From positions 310,001 to 374,000 of the forward strand of contig NZ_JALJCL010000001.1 in the NCBI RefSeq assembly GCF_023698535.1: a stretch of DNA of 64,000 nucleotides, written 5' to 3'. Made by a program: the position numbers and the translations under genes. Of this stretch, positions 40,921 through 50,507 are shown in pieces; within the stretch, counting starts at the first letter, position 1, and every line of letters begins with the position of its first letter. A model generated the notes under the pieces. The model was not told the origin of the DNA, searched no databases, and saw nothing but the letters and a program-made list of their open reading frames with translations. Source of the DNA: Halorientalis regularis (GTDB lineage Archaea > Halobacteriota > Halobacteria > Halobacteriales > Haloarculaceae).

Positions 40921-41640
40921 TCAGTTTTCGAGCGACGCGGGGTCTGGCACCGTCGGCACCGTCTCGTTGTAGCCGGTGAACCAGGTCACCATCGTGGCGC
41001 GGCCGGTCTCGGATCGGTGCCGGAACTTCAGCGTCATCTCGACCCGCTGGATTCGGTGTGTCGTTCTGTTCACGTGCATCTCGTAGGAGCGGTCGAGTAC
41101 CGTCACGGGCCCGGCCCGTTCGATCCCGTTGCCGGGCTGGTCCGCCAGGATTCCCGCGAGGGTGCTGTTCCGTGGGGCCAGTTCGAGCTGGTAGGTCAGC
41201 CGACCGTTCGTCCGGGCCCGCTGGAAGTCGGTCACCGTCGCTGCAGTCAGGAGGGCGGCCTGGGCGCGTGCGGGGTCGCTCACGTCGGCGGACTCGCTGG
41301 GCAACGGCTCCCAGCCGTCGCTGGTGTTGCGGTAGGCCCGGTCGTCGACGACGTGAGTGGTGTCGTTGCTGTCGGTGCTGTAGACGCTCGTCGCGGCCAG
41401 CGACCGGTTGGCCAGCGTCGTGACGTTCGTGAACGTGCGGTTCGCGCCGATAGACACGTCCATGTTCGTGACCGCCCGGTAGCTGTCGACCGATTCCATC
41501 GCGTCGAGCGCGTCCGACTGGATCGAGACCGCCTGCTCGCCGACCGACGTGGCCCCCGTTCCGGGGACGATGCCGGCGCCGCTGACGAGGACGACGAACG
41601 TCAGCACGGCTATAACTGTCGCGTGGTGGAGGGACGCCAT
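40921..41640 (-). CDS. secreted protein of unknown function
   Basis: About 239 residues from ATG 41640 (the frame allows six more codons). The N terminus LHHATVIAVLTFVVLVSGAGIV is a signal peptide or anchor; there is no lipobox Cys. The rest is beta-rich with Asn-x-Thr sites (NRTFTNVTTLANRS) likely to be N-glycosylated, resembling archaeal LolA/LppX-like DUF proteins. Convergent with the thiolase operon, 11 bases apart. Confidence 0.7.
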   Translation of the reverse strand: MASLHHATVIAVLTFVVLVSGAGIVPGTGATSVGEQAVSIQSDALDAMESVDSYRAVTNMDVSIGANRTFTNVTTLANRSLAATSVYSTDSNDTTHVVDDRAYRNTSDGWEPLPSESADVSDPARAQAALLTAATVTDFQRARTNGRLTYQLELAPRNSTLAGILADQPGNGIERAGPVTVLDRSYEMHVNRTTHRIQRVEMTLKFRHRSETGRATMVTWFTGYNETVPTVPDPASLEN

Positions 41641-41774
41641 CTCGTTCGATACAACCACTCCCGGGGGTCATCAACCCATTGGTTTCCGAACAAATCAAAC
41701 GAACGGGAACGTCCCAGCCGTTCCAGCGCGCGATGCGACTCCCCGGGGATCCCAGCCCGCCCGATGTACCCGGA

Positions 41775-42053
41775 TTAGAGTTTGCTCTCGGCGTCCTCGG
41801 CGAGTTCCTTCATCCGCTTGCCGATCCGGCCGGCGTCGGAGAACTCGTCCTCGCTCATCGCGGTGGCCAGCGCGTTCCCGAGGACGAAGACGGCGTGTTT
41901 GTGTTCGCTTTTGGACTTGTGTACGTCGTTGGGCGTCACGTCGAGTTCCTCGTACGGGTCGAAAAGCTCCGAATCGACGTCCTCCAGATCCGAGAAGTAA
42001 TCTTTGATCTGCACCATGTGATCGTGCAGTTCGAGCAGTTCGTCTTTGTGCAT
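41775..42053 (-). CDS. UPF0058-family protein
   Basis: 92 residues from ATG 42053, with a TATA-like box 30 bases upstream. MHKDELLELHDHMVQIKDYFSD is the start typical of UPF0058, a small all-helical family restricted to haloarchaea and relatives. Function unknown. Monocistronic. Confidence 0.85.
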   Translation of the reverse strand: MHKDELLELHDHMVQIKDYFSDLEDVDSELFDPYEELDVTPNDVHKSKSEHKHAVFVLGNALATAMSEDEFSDAGRIGKRMKELAEDAESKL

Positions 42054-42080
42054 CTCTACTGTAACATACGCAAAAGCACT

Positions 42081-42090
42081 GTTTAAGGGT
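42081..42090 (-). promoter_or_regulatory. TATA-like box of the UPF0058 gene
   Basis: CCTTAAAC on the minus strand, about 30 bases before ATG 42053. Confidence 0.45.
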
Positions 42091-42219
42091 TTTTGACAAC
42101 CCGTGCCACAGGTCCGCACACTCTCTGTGGGCGTGTCGAGAGCCCACGGCAGCTCCTTCCGGCCGACGGCGACAGGCCCCAGGCGCGAGCAGTCGGACCC
42201 GCGGTGGCTCCCTGGTCTG

Positions 42220-42435
42220 TCAGAAGACGTACTCGTCGTCGTGTCCCATCATCCCGTCGTCTTCGAGGCCGGCCTCCTCGTCGTCGTCGACCGGGCCGCT
42301 GGTCTTGTACGCCTTGATACCGGTCGAGAGGAGGTCCTCGATGGCTTCTTCGCGGTTCAGGAACTCCCCTTTCTCGACGAGCTGAGCGATCTGCATCTCG
42401 AGGTGTTCGGGGACGGTTATCTCTGCCTTCGGCAT
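42220..42435 (-). CDS. ribbon-helix-helix protein (CopG-like)
   Basis: 71 residues. The N-terminal 45 (KAEITVPEHLEMQIAQLVEKGEFLNREEAIEDLL) are a ribbon-helix-helix DNA-binding domain; the tail is acidic. A TATA box lies about 30 bases upstream. Such proteins (DUF7120-like, from memory) act as homodimeric regulators; the target is unknown, though self-regulation is usual. Confidence 0.8.
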   Translation of the reverse strand: MPKAEITVPEHLEMQIAQLVEKGEFLNREEAIEDLLSTGIKAYKTSGPVDDDEEAGLEDDGMMGHDDEYVF

Positions 42436-42462
42436 TTGAACATTCGAGGTTTCGACTGAGGG

Positions 42463-42470
42463 GTATTTAA
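42463..42470 (-). promoter_or_regulatory. TATA box of the RHH gene
   Basis: TTAAATAC on the minus strand, about 30 bases before ATG 42435. Confidence 0.55.
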
Positions 42471-42659
42471 CTCTGACGGGGGTTCTTCGGTTCGCGTGAA
42501 AGATTTCGTCAGCATTCGCAAACTTGTCTTTTCACACGCGCGCGTTCTGTTTCCGAAATACGGCATCAGGGTTCCACATTCGGCAAGCAGTCGCCGGACC
42601 GATACGTTCGCCCGCCCGGAGTCGGCACGCATACGTAGCTGTGGCCCGTCGGTTTCGCT

Positions 42660-43256
42660 GTGCCCGTTACCGACGTTACGGACCTCTACGAGGAGTTCGG
42701 CGACGAGCGGCTCCCACCCGGCCAGCACGAGACCAGTGACTTCCCGGTCCTCTCGAAGGGGAACACCCCGACGTGGGACCCCGAGAACTGGAGCTTCCGG
42801 GTCAGCGGGGCCGTCGACGAGGAACTGGAGCTATCCTGGGACGAGTTCACCGACCTTCCCAGCGTGACACAGCGACAGGACTTCCACTGTGTCACCGGCT
42901 GGAGCCGTTTCGACTGTGATTTCACCGGTGTCACGTTCCCCGAGTTGGCCGAGCGCGCGGGTGTCCACGACGACGCCTGTCACGTCATGTTCACCGCCCT
43001 CGACGACTACACGACGGACTTGCCCCTCGAGGACTGCATGCGCGAAGAAGTGCTGTTCGCGTACGGATTCGACGGCGACGACCTGCCCGCTGAACACGGT
43101 GGTCCGCTCCGGGTCGTAACGCCGCACAAGTACGCGTACAAGGGCGCGAAGTGGGTGTGTGGCATCGAGTTCCTCACCGAGCCAGAGCGCGGGTTCTGGG
43201 AGAAGCGGGGATACTCTGTCACGGCCGACCCGTGGGCCGAAGACCGGTACAGCTGA
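42660..43256 (+). CDS. molybdopterin-dependent oxidoreductase (sulfite oxidase/YedY type)
   Basis: 198 residues from GTG 42660. The Mo-ligand Cys lies in QRQDFHCVTGWSRFDC near residue 80, followed by YTTDLPLEDCMREEVLFAYG and LRVVTPHKYAYKGAKWVCGIEF, the core of the sulfite-oxidase fold. It lacks the dimerisation domain and any signal peptide, so it is a cytosolic single-domain enzyme. Substrate unknown. Confidence 0.9.
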   Translation: MPVTDVTDLYEEFGDERLPPGQHETSDFPVLSKGNTPTWDPENWSFRVSGAVDEELELSWDEFTDLPSVTQRQDFHCVTGWSRFDCDFTGVTFPELAERAGVHDDACHVMFTALDDYTTDLPLEDCMREEVLFAYGFDGDDLPAEHGGPLRVVTPHKYAYKGAKWVCGIEFLTEPERGFWEKRGYSVTADPWAEDRYS

Positions 43257-43345
43257 CCGCGAGCGCGCCGTTGGCCGGGTCGGCAACTCGTTCTCGCGCG
43301 CTGGAAGGACAGTCTCAAGAGGGACCAACCCTGAGATTCGGGGGA

Positions 43346-44686
43346 ATGGAACCGGCCCAACGCGAGGAGAGAGTGGGTCCACGCGCGGGTGCAGTGCTGG
43401 TCAGTCGTACCTGCGAGGTACCCGACGTATCCTACCGGGCGTTCCTGTCCAGCCACCCGGCCCCGCGGCTTCACTGGGCCGCGCCGGACGGCCTCGAAGT
43501 GGTCGGCAGCGGGGCGGCAGTGACACTGACCGCCCACGGGCCGGACCGGTTCGCCCGACTCCGCGAGGACGCGACGGCGGTCTTCGGCGATGTCGACCGA
43601 ACCGGCCCGGTCGAGACGCGACCGCGATTCCTCGGCGGGTTGGCGTTCAACGAGAACCACGATCCAGCACCGCCCTGGACTGGCTTCCCCGCGGCGGCGT
43701 TCTCGCTCCCCGAGACACAGTTGACCCGTGCCGACGGCACGACCTGGCTCACCGTCAGGGAGTACGGGCAGGACGTATCGCCCGACGACGTGGCCCGACG
43801 GCTGGAGGAGACCCGCGAGGACCTGGAGACGCTGCCGTCGATGTGTCCCAGCGGCGGTCCGCCGGGGGTCGACCGCACCGAAGTCACGCCCACCAAGGCC
43901 GAGTGGACCGCGCAGGTGGAGGCGGCCATCGACCGGATCGCAGAGGGGGACCTCCGGAAGGTCGTCCTCGCGACGGCGCTGTCGGTCGACCTCAAATCGG
44001 AGATCGACGTGCCGAGCGTCCTCGAACGGCTCCGCCGGACCTACCCCAACTGCTATCGCTTCCTCGTCCAGCCGACCGACGAGGCGGCCTTCTTCGGCCC
44101 GCCGCCGGAACGGCTCGTGAAGCTGACCGACGGGCACGTCAAGACCGAGGCCCTGGCCGGGTCGGTCCCGCGGGGCGGGACACCCGAAGCGGACGCCGAC
44201 CACGCCCAGTCCCTGCTGGAGAGTGAGAAACTCCAGCACGAGCAACGGCTCGTCGTCGACGCCATCATGGACCAGCTGGCACCGCTGGGCGACGTTGCGG
44301 AGGGCGAGCAGGGCGTCCGGAAACTCACGAACATCCAGCACCTCCAGACGTCCATCGAGACGACGCTCGCGGACGAGGAACACGTCCTCACCATCGTCGA
44401 GGCGCTCCACCCGACGCCCGCCGTCGGTGGCCTCCCGCCCGAGAAGGCCTGGGAGGTCATCCGTGACACGGAGACCTTCGAGCGCGGCTGGTACGCCGCG
44501 CCAGTCGGCTGGTTCGACAGTGACGGAGACGGCGAGTTCGCCGTCGGCATCCGCTCTGGCGTGGCCGGTGGCCGACAGGCGACGCTGTTCGCGGGCAACG
44601 GCATCGTCGCCGACTCCGACCCCGACGAGGAGTGGGACGAGGTCAAACACAAGTACCGCCCGATCCTCGACGAACTCGAACGCTGA
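43346..44686 (+). CDS. menF: isochorismate synthase MenF
   Basis: 446 residues from ATG 43346; the longer upstream frame is Arg-rich and non-coding. The chorismate-binding domain fills the C-terminal half: KVVLATALSVDL, the ALAGSVPRGG block, HPTPAVGGLP and FAVGIRSGVAGGRQATLFAGNGIV. It converts chorismate to isochorismate, the first committed step of menaquinone synthesis. One base separates its TGA from the menD ATG. Confidence 0.95.
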   Translation: MEPAQREERVGPRAGAVLVSRTCEVPDVSYRAFLSSHPAPRLHWAAPDGLEVVGSGAAVTLTAHGPDRFARLREDATAVFGDVDRTGPVETRPRFLGGLAFNENHDPAPPWTGFPAAAFSLPETQLTRADGTTWLTVREYGQDVSPDDVARRLEETREDLETLPSMCPSGGPPGVDRTEVTPTKAEWTAQVEAAIDRIAEGDLRKVVLATALSVDLKSEIDVPSVLERLRRTYPNCYRFLVQPTDEAAFFGPPPERLVKLTDGHVKTEALAGSVPRGGTPEADADHAQSLLESEKLQHEQRLVVDAIMDQLAPLGDVAEGEQGVRKLTNIQHLQTSIETTLADEEHVLTIVEALHPTPAVGGLPPEKAWEVIRDTETFERGWYAAPVGWFDSDGDGEFAVGIRSGVAGGRQATLFAGNGIVADSDPDEEWDEVKHKYRPILDELER

Positions 44687-44687
44687 C

Positions 44688-46463
44688 ATGGTCGCTCCGA
44701 ACCGCAACACGCTCTGGGGCAGGGTGATCGCCGACGAGCTTGCCGCGGCCGGCGTCTCGGGCGCGGTACTCTCCCCCGGCAGTCGCTCGACGCCACTGAC
44801 CGTCGCCATCTCCGAACACGACGTGATCGAGACGTTCTCCGTACTCGACGAGCGGTCGGCGGCGTTCTTCGCGCTCGGCCGGGCCCGCCGGACCGGCGAA
44901 CCCACCGCGGTCGTCTGTACCTCCGGGACCGCCGCGGCGAACTACCACCCCGCGGTGATCGAGGCCAGCCAGTCGCGGGTGCCCTTGCTCCTCCTGACCG
45001 CCGACCGCCCGCCCGAGCTCGCCGACAGCGGTGCCAACCAGACCGTCGATCAGGAGCAACTGTACGGCGACGCAGTCCGGTGGTACCGCACCCTCCCCGA
45101 ACCCGAACCCACCGACCGAAAACTCCGCTCGCTCCGGACCACGATCGATAGAGCGGTCGGCGAGACCACCGGCGTCCCGGCCGGTCCGGTCCACCTCAAC
45201 TGCCCGTTCCGGAAACCCCTCGAACCCGTAGAGGTGGAGGATGACGTGCCCGAGGACCTGGCCGAACGCGCGCCGCTGGCCGTCGAGGGCCGGGACGGCC
45301 CCTTCGTCGAGCGGACCGCGGGCCGACCGACCCTGACCGGGAGAGAGATCGAATCGGTCGCCGCGACACTCGACGAGGCCGACCGCGGCCTGCTCGTCGC
45401 CGGGCCGACTGACGCGCCCGCACTCGACGCCGACGCGATGGCCGACCTCGCCGCGGCGACCGGCTTCCCGATCCTGGCCGACCCGCTCTCGGGACTGCGC
45501 TTCGGCGACCACCTCGACCGCGACGGCGTGACCGTCTGTGGCGGCTACGACTCCTACCTTGCCGGCGCGAGCGAGTGGCCCGACCCCGAGGTCGTGTTCC
45601 GGATGGGAGCCTCCCCTACCTCGAAGGTTTGCAGGCAGTATCTCCGGGACCACGCGGCCCGACAGTTCGTCGTCGACCCCGCTGGCGGCTGGCGAGAGGC
45701 CGAGTTCACGGCGACGGATCACCTGGTGGCCGATCCCTCGCGGCTGGCGGCCGACCTCGCCGAGGAAATCGGCGACGGTGCGACCGACGCCACCGCCGAC
45801 TACCGCGACCGCTTCGCCGCCGCCGAGCGCGAGTACTGGGACCTGATCGACGACGCCCGCGCCGACGAGCACTTCGAGGGACAGGTGCTGGCGACGGTCG
45901 CCGAGCGCGCACCCGATCCAGCCACCGTATTCGTCTCCAACAGCATGCCCGTCCGCGATCTAGACCGGTTCGGTCGGCCCCGTGCGGCGGCCCTCACGGT
46001 CCTCGGAAATCGGGGTGCCAGCGGCATCGATGGCATCACCAGCACGGCGCTGGGGGCCGGGAGCGCGACCGGCGACCCGCTGATCCTCGTGACGGGCGAC
46101 CTCGCCTACTACCACGACTCGAACGGCCTGCTCTCGGTGGCGCGCTGTGGCGTGGACGCGACAATCGTCCTCGTCAACAACGACGGCGGCGGCATCTTCC
46201 ACATCCTCCCCATCGAAGAGTTCGACCCGCCCTTCACCGAGCAGTTCCGGACACCCCACGGACTCGACTTCGAGCCGACGGCGGACCTCTACGGGCTGGC
46301 GTTTCAGCGGGTACAGCCCGACGGCTTCGCCGACGCCTTCGCGGAATCACAGGGGATGGACGGGACCCAGGTGATCGAGGTGGTGTTCGACGCCGACGCG
46401 AGCCACCGGACGCGGGAGGCGATCCACGAGCGGGCGATCGGACTGGTCGAATCCAGCCGCTAA
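44688..46463 (+). CDS. menD: SEPHCHC synthase MenD (ThDP-dependent)
   Basis: 591 residues from ATG 44688. GAVLSPGSRSTPL and the ThDP Glu in FSVLDERSAAFFALG are at the N terminus; the C-terminal ThDP/Mg2+ motif is LILVTGDLAYYHD ... NNDGGGIFHILP (GDx~26NN). It adds 2-oxoglutarate-derived succinic semialdehyde to isochorismate. Tightly coupled to menF; next in the pathway is MenH, which is not in the window. Confidence 0.96.
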   Translation: MVAPNRNTLWGRVIADELAAAGVSGAVLSPGSRSTPLTVAISEHDVIETFSVLDERSAAFFALGRARRTGEPTAVVCTSGTAAANYHPAVIEASQSRVPLLLLTADRPPELADSGANQTVDQEQLYGDAVRWYRTLPEPEPTDRKLRSLRTTIDRAVGETTGVPAGPVHLNCPFRKPLEPVEVEDDVPEDLAERAPLAVEGRDGPFVERTAGRPTLTGREIESVAATLDEADRGLLVAGPTDAPALDADAMADLAAATGFPILADPLSGLRFGDHLDRDGVTVCGGYDSYLAGASEWPDPEVVFRMGASPTSKVCRQYLRDHAARQFVVDPAGGWREAEFTATDHLVADPSRLAADLAEEIGDGATDATADYRDRFAAAEREYWDLIDDARADEHFEGQVLATVAERAPDPATVFVSNSMPVRDLDRFGRPRAAALTVLGNRGASGIDGITSTALGAGSATGDPLILVTGDLAYYHDSNGLLSVARCGVDATIVLVNNDGGGIFHILPIEEFDPPFTEQFRTPHGLDFEPTADLYGLAFQRVQPDGFADAFAESQGMDGTQVIEVVFDADASHRTREAIHERAIGLVESSR

Positions 46464-46534
46464 TCGAGCGAAGCTGCCGAAACCGTCGCTCTCAAACGCC
46501 AGCGTCAAGTATGACCCGGTGTGACCACTGGGTA

Positions 46535-47593
46535 ATGCAACGACGTACGTTTCTCTCGCGAGCGGGACTCGCGACGGCAGGACTGGCGGCGACGGCCGGA
46601 TGCATCGGCGATTCGTCGAACTCGGACGACGGGACGCTGACGGTCGCGACGTACAGTTCCTTCACCGGCGAGGACACGGCGGGCAACTGGCTCAAGTCGG
46701 CCTTCGAGGCGGAAAACTCCGAGGCGACCGTCGAGTTCCGGACGCCGGAGAACGGGATCAACCGGTTCATCCAGCGGAAGGCGTCGGGTGCGACGGTCGA
46801 CGCCGACCTGTTCGTCGGGCTGAACACGGGCGAACTCGTCCGGGTCGACGAGCAACTCGACGAGCAACTGTTCACGACGGCTGCGGATAGCGTCGAGGGT
46901 GCCGACACGGTCGACCCCTCGCTGTCGTTCGACCCCGAGGGGCGGGCCATCCCCTACGACACGGGCTTCATCAGTCTGGTGTACGACGAAGGCGAAGTCG
47001 ACGCGCCGGGGACCTTCGACGCACTGCTCGAGCCGGCCTACGAGAACGGGCTGATCGCCCAGAACGCCCAGCAGTCCGATCCCGGGCGGGCGTTCCTGCT
47101 GTGGACGATCAAGGCGAAAGGGCCCGATGGCTACCTGGATTACTGGGAGGAACTGGTCGACAACGGTGTCCAGATCCTCTCGGACTGGCAACCGGCCTAT
47201 CAGGCCTACACGAACGGGGAGGCACCGATGGTCGTCTCCTACTCCACGGATCAGGTGTACTACCACGGCGAGGGCGTCGACATGTCGCGCCACCAGGTCG
47301 GGTTCCTGAACGATCAGGGGTACGCCAACCCCGAGGGGATGGCCCAGTTCGCCGACGCCGACAATCCGGAGCTGGCGCGGGAATTCATGTCGTTCGCCCT
47401 CACGGAAGAGGCCCAGAAGGAGATCGCGGTGCGCAACGTCCAGTTCCCGGCGGTCGAGGGCGTCGAACCGAGCGGTGACTTCGGGAAGTACGCACTCAGA
47501 CCGCCCGAGGCGGTGACCTTCGGTTACGACGAACTCGTCGGCAAGGTCGACGGCTGGATCGAGGCCTGGGCGCGCCAGATCGCAGGCCAGTAG
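46535..47593 (+). CDS. thiamine-type ABC transporter solute-binding lipoprotein
   Basis: 352 residues from ATG 46535 (an ATG at 46511 adds eight). Tat motif QRRTFLSRAG and lipobox TAGC near residue 24. The mature part TLTVATYSSFTGEDTAGNWLKSAFE belongs to the ThiB branch of type II binding proteins; YSTDQVYYHGEG is a plausible ligand region. First gene of a four-gene operon. Thiamine is the best guess; iron/sulfate-type ligands cannot be excluded. Confidence 0.85.
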   Translation: MQRRTFLSRAGLATAGLAATAGCIGDSSNSDDGTLTVATYSSFTGEDTAGNWLKSAFEAENSEATVEFRTPENGINRFIQRKASGATVDADLFVGLNTGELVRVDEQLDEQLFTTAADSVEGADTVDPSLSFDPEGRAIPYDTGFISLVYDEGEVDAPGTFDALLEPAYENGLIAQNAQQSDPGRAFLLWTIKAKGPDGYLDYWEELVDNGVQILSDWQPAYQAYTNGEAPMVVSYSTDQVYYHGEGVDMSRHQVGFLNDQGYANPEGMAQFADADNPELAREFMSFALTEEAQKEIAVRNVQFPAVEGVEPSGDFGKYALRPPEAVTFGYDELVGKVDGWIEAWARQIAGQ

Positions 47594-47595
47594 CG

Positions 47596-49377
47596 ATGGC
47601 CCGCCGGGACGGCTGGGCACTGTGGATCGGCGTCGCCGCGACGCTCGCGACGCTGGTCGTCGTCTTCTACTACCCCGTCGGCCGCGTCTTCGCCGACGCG
47701 GTCGCCGTCGACGGCCGACTCACGCTCGCCCCGCTCCGCGCGGTGCTGGGCGACCCCTTCTACACCGGTGCGGCGCACACGCTTTTCATAGATCCCGCGG
47801 CGGTGCCGTCGGGAATCGCTCGCTGGCTCGCGGCCGGCGCACCACCTGTCGAGTTCGGCCTGTTCGGTTTCACGGCCTACCAGGCGCTGCTCTCGACGCT
47901 GGTAAGCGTTCTGGTCGGCCTCCCCGGCGCGTACGTGCTAGCCCGGTTCGAGTTCCCCGGCCGACGATTCCTCCGGTCGGTGACGATCATCCCGTTCGTC
48001 CTGCCGTCGATCCTCGTCGCGGTCGGCTTCCTCGCGATGTTCGGTCGGACGGGCCTGTTCAACGATCTGCTCGGAATCGTCGGTCTCGGGCCCGTCGAGT
48101 TGACGTTCACGCTGGAGATCGTCGTCCTCGCGCACGCCTTCTACAATGCGCCGCTGGTGACGCGGCTGGTGACGGCGGCCTGGGAGTCGGTCGACGCCGA
48201 CCGGGTCGAGACCGCCCGGACGCTCGGGGCCTCACCCCTGCGGGCGTTCCGGGACGTGATCCTCCCACAACTCCTGCCCGCGCTGGCGACGGCCGCGGTG
48301 TTGACCTTCGTGTTCACGTTCATGTCGTTCCCCATCGTCCTGGCGCTGGGTGGGCTGGAGTTGGCGACGGTCGAGGTGTGGCTGTTCGCCCGCGTCCAGA
48401 GTCTGGACCTGACCGAGGCGGCGACGCTGGGTGCCATCGAAACCGCCCTCTCGCTGGGCCTGCTGTACGTCTACCTGCGCTACGAGGCACGCCGGACCGA
48501 GCCGGGCGGAGCGAGCCGGGGGCTGTCCCGCCGGCCGCTGGTCGACGGAATCCGGTCGCTCGTCGATCCCCTCCGGGTCGCGATCTTCGCGTACAGCGCC
48601 GTCGCCCTCGTGCTGTTCGCGGGGCCGCTGGTCAGCCTCGTGATCGAGAGCATCACGACCCCTGCGGGGCAACTGACGCTCGACTACTACGCGTTCCTGC
48701 TCGCGCGACAGGCCTCGACGGCTGCGGGGACCGTCCGCCCGTTCCCGGCCGTCGTCAACTCCCTGCTGTTCGGCGTGGGCACGCTCCTCCTGTCGATCCC
48801 GATGGGCGTCGTCGTCGCCGTCGTGGCGACGCGTGGCGACCGTGGCTCTCGCGCGGCCGAGGCCTTGCTGACGGCCCCGCTGGCGGTCAGCGGCATCGTC
48901 CTCGGTCTCGGGATGCTCCAGGCGCTCGTGTTCGGCACGACCCTGTTCGGCTACCGACTCACCGTCACCGGGCCGGTCGCCATCGTCGCGGCTCACGCGG
49001 TCGCGGCCTACCCGTTCGTCTCCCGCAGTGTCACCCCGGCGCTTCGCTCGATAGACGACCGACTGGGTGAGGCCGCGCGCTCGCTCGGGGCCGACCGGAC
49101 GCGCGTGCTGACCGACGTGGAACTCCCGCTGGTCGCGCCCGCGCTGGTGGCCGGTGCGGCCTTCGCCTTCGCGATCAGCGTCGGGGAGTTCGACTCCACC
49201 GTCCTGCTCTCGACGGGCGTCGACAGCGCGACGATGCCGGTCGCGCTCGAACGCTACGTCGGCGACCGCTCGCTGGGCCCGAACCTCGGTCCGGCGACGG
49301 CGATGGGTACCGTCTTGCTGGCGGTGACGACCGTCAGTTTCGTACTGATCGACCGCGTCGGCGGGAGGTGGGAGTGA
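47596..49377 (+). CDS. ThiP-like ABC permease, fused two-half type
   Basis: 593 residues with two homologous permease halves. EAA loops ARTLGASPLRAFRDVILP (near 210) and ARSLGADRTRVLTDVELP (near 495) show that both halves are complete. About twelve helices. Three bases after the binding protein gene and overlapping the ATPase start by three bases. Same architecture as ThiP and FbpB. Confidence 0.9.
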   Translation: MARRDGWALWIGVAATLATLVVVFYYPVGRVFADAVAVDGRLTLAPLRAVLGDPFYTGAAHTLFIDPAAVPSGIARWLAAGAPPVEFGLFGFTAYQALLSTLVSVLVGLPGAYVLARFEFPGRRFLRSVTIIPFVLPSILVAVGFLAMFGRTGLFNDLLGIVGLGPVELTFTLEIVVLAHAFYNAPLVTRLVTAAWESVDADRVETARTLGASPLRAFRDVILPQLLPALATAAVLTFVFTFMSFPIVLALGGLELATVEVWLFARVQSLDLTEAATLGAIETALSLGLLYVYLRYEARRTEPGGASRGLSRRPLVDGIRSLVDPLRVAIFAYSAVALVLFAGPLVSLVIESITTPAGQLTLDYYAFLLARQASTAAGTVRPFPAVVNSLLFGVGTLLLSIPMGVVVAVVATRGDRGSRAAEALLTAPLAVSGIVLGLGMLQALVFGTTLFGYRLTVTGPVAIVAAHAVAAYPFVSRSVTPALRSIDDRLGEAARSLGADRTRVLTDVELPLVAPALVAGAAFAFAISVGEFDSTVLLSTGVDSATMPVALERYVGDRSLGPNLGPATAMGTVLLAVTTVSFVLIDRVGGRWE

Positions 49378-50507
49378 TGACTGGCGCAGACGGCGGCGTC
49401 GACGTAGAGAACTTGACGGTTACCTTCGGCGACGTGGAGGCACTCGTGGACGTGTCGCTGTCCATCGACGACGGTGAATTCTTCACGCTCGTCGGCCCTT
49501 CGGGCTGTGGGAAGACGACCCTGTTGCGCACGGTGGCGGGCCTGGAAACGCCGACCGCGGGCCGGGTCCGGATCGACGGCCGCGACGCGACCGACGAGCC
49601 GCCCGAGGATCGGGGCGTCGGCGTCGTCTTCCAGAACTACGCGCTCTTCCCCCACATGACCGCCCGGGAGAACGTCGCCTACGGGTTGCAGTTCCACGAC
49701 CTGCCCGAACCCGACGACCAGCGGGTCGGCGAACTGCTCGATCTCGTGGATCTGGCGGGCGTCGCTGACCGGGAACCCGACCAGCTATCGGGCGGCCAGC
49801 AACAGCGGATCGCGCTGGCCCGCGCGCTGGCCCCGAAACCCGACGTTCTCCTGCTGGACGAGCCGCTGTCGGCGCTGGACGCCAGCCTCCGGAAGCGCCT
49901 CCGGGTGCAGATCCGGTCGATCCAGCGCGATCTGGACATCACGACGGTGTACGTCACCCACGATCAGGCCGAGGCGCTGGCGATCAGCGACCGCGTGGCC
50001 GTCGTCCGCGACGGCCGGATCGAGCAGGTCGGAACGCCGGAGGACGTGTACCGCGAACCGGCCACCCGCTTCGTCGCGGAGTTCGTCGGCGACAACAACG
50101 TCTTCGACGGCGTCGTCACCGAGGCGGGCGACCGGATCGCCGTCGACGGCACGGCGACGCTCCCGCTCCCGAACGGGACCGACCTGACGGCAGGGGCGAG
50201 TGCGACGGTCTCCGTTCGACCGGAGGCGATCTCGATCCGCGACCGGGAGCGGGCACAGACCGACGGGGACGGCTCGGCGGTCGACGGGCCCGGGGGGACC
50301 GCGGTGACACGGTCCGCGACCGTCGAGACCGTCGAGTACCTCGGGGACGCCTACCGCGTCCACTGCCAGTGGGACGACCGCCCAGTCACGGTCAAGACAG
50401 ACAGCACGAGCCCGCCAGAGGGGACCGTCACGCTCGGGTTCGAGCCCGACGCGGTTCACGTCCTCTCGAACGGGAAGCCGGACACTGGGGCCGGAGGTGG
50501 CCGATGA
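49377..50507 (+). CDS. ThiQ/PotA-like ABC ATPase with TOBE domain
   Basis: 376 residues from ATG 49377. Walker A GPSGCGKTTLLRTVAG, signature LSGGQQQRIALARALA, Walker B VLLLDEPLSALDAS, and a C-terminal TOBE-type domain (about 245-370) that is absent from bacterial ThiQ, so it resembles CysA/PotA-class subunits. Energises the permease at 47596. Overlaps the downstream AIR-synthase-like gene by four bases. Confidence 0.92.
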   Translation: MTGADGGVDVENLTVTFGDVEALVDVSLSIDDGEFFTLVGPSGCGKTTLLRTVAGLETPTAGRVRIDGRDATDEPPEDRGVGVVFQNYALFPHMTARENVAYGLQFHDLPEPDDQRVGELLDLVDLAGVADREPDQLSGGQQQRIALARALAPKPDVLLLDEPLSALDASLRKRLRVQIRSIQRDLDITTVYVTHDQAEALAISDRVAVVRDGRIEQVGTPEDVYREPATRFVAEFVGDNNVFDGVVTEAGDRIAVDGTATLPLPNGTDLTAGASATVSVRPEAISIRDRERAQTDGDGSAVDGPGGTAVTRSATVETVEYLGDAYRVHCQWDDRPVTVKTDSTSPPEGTVTLGFEPDAVHVLSNGKPDTGAGGGR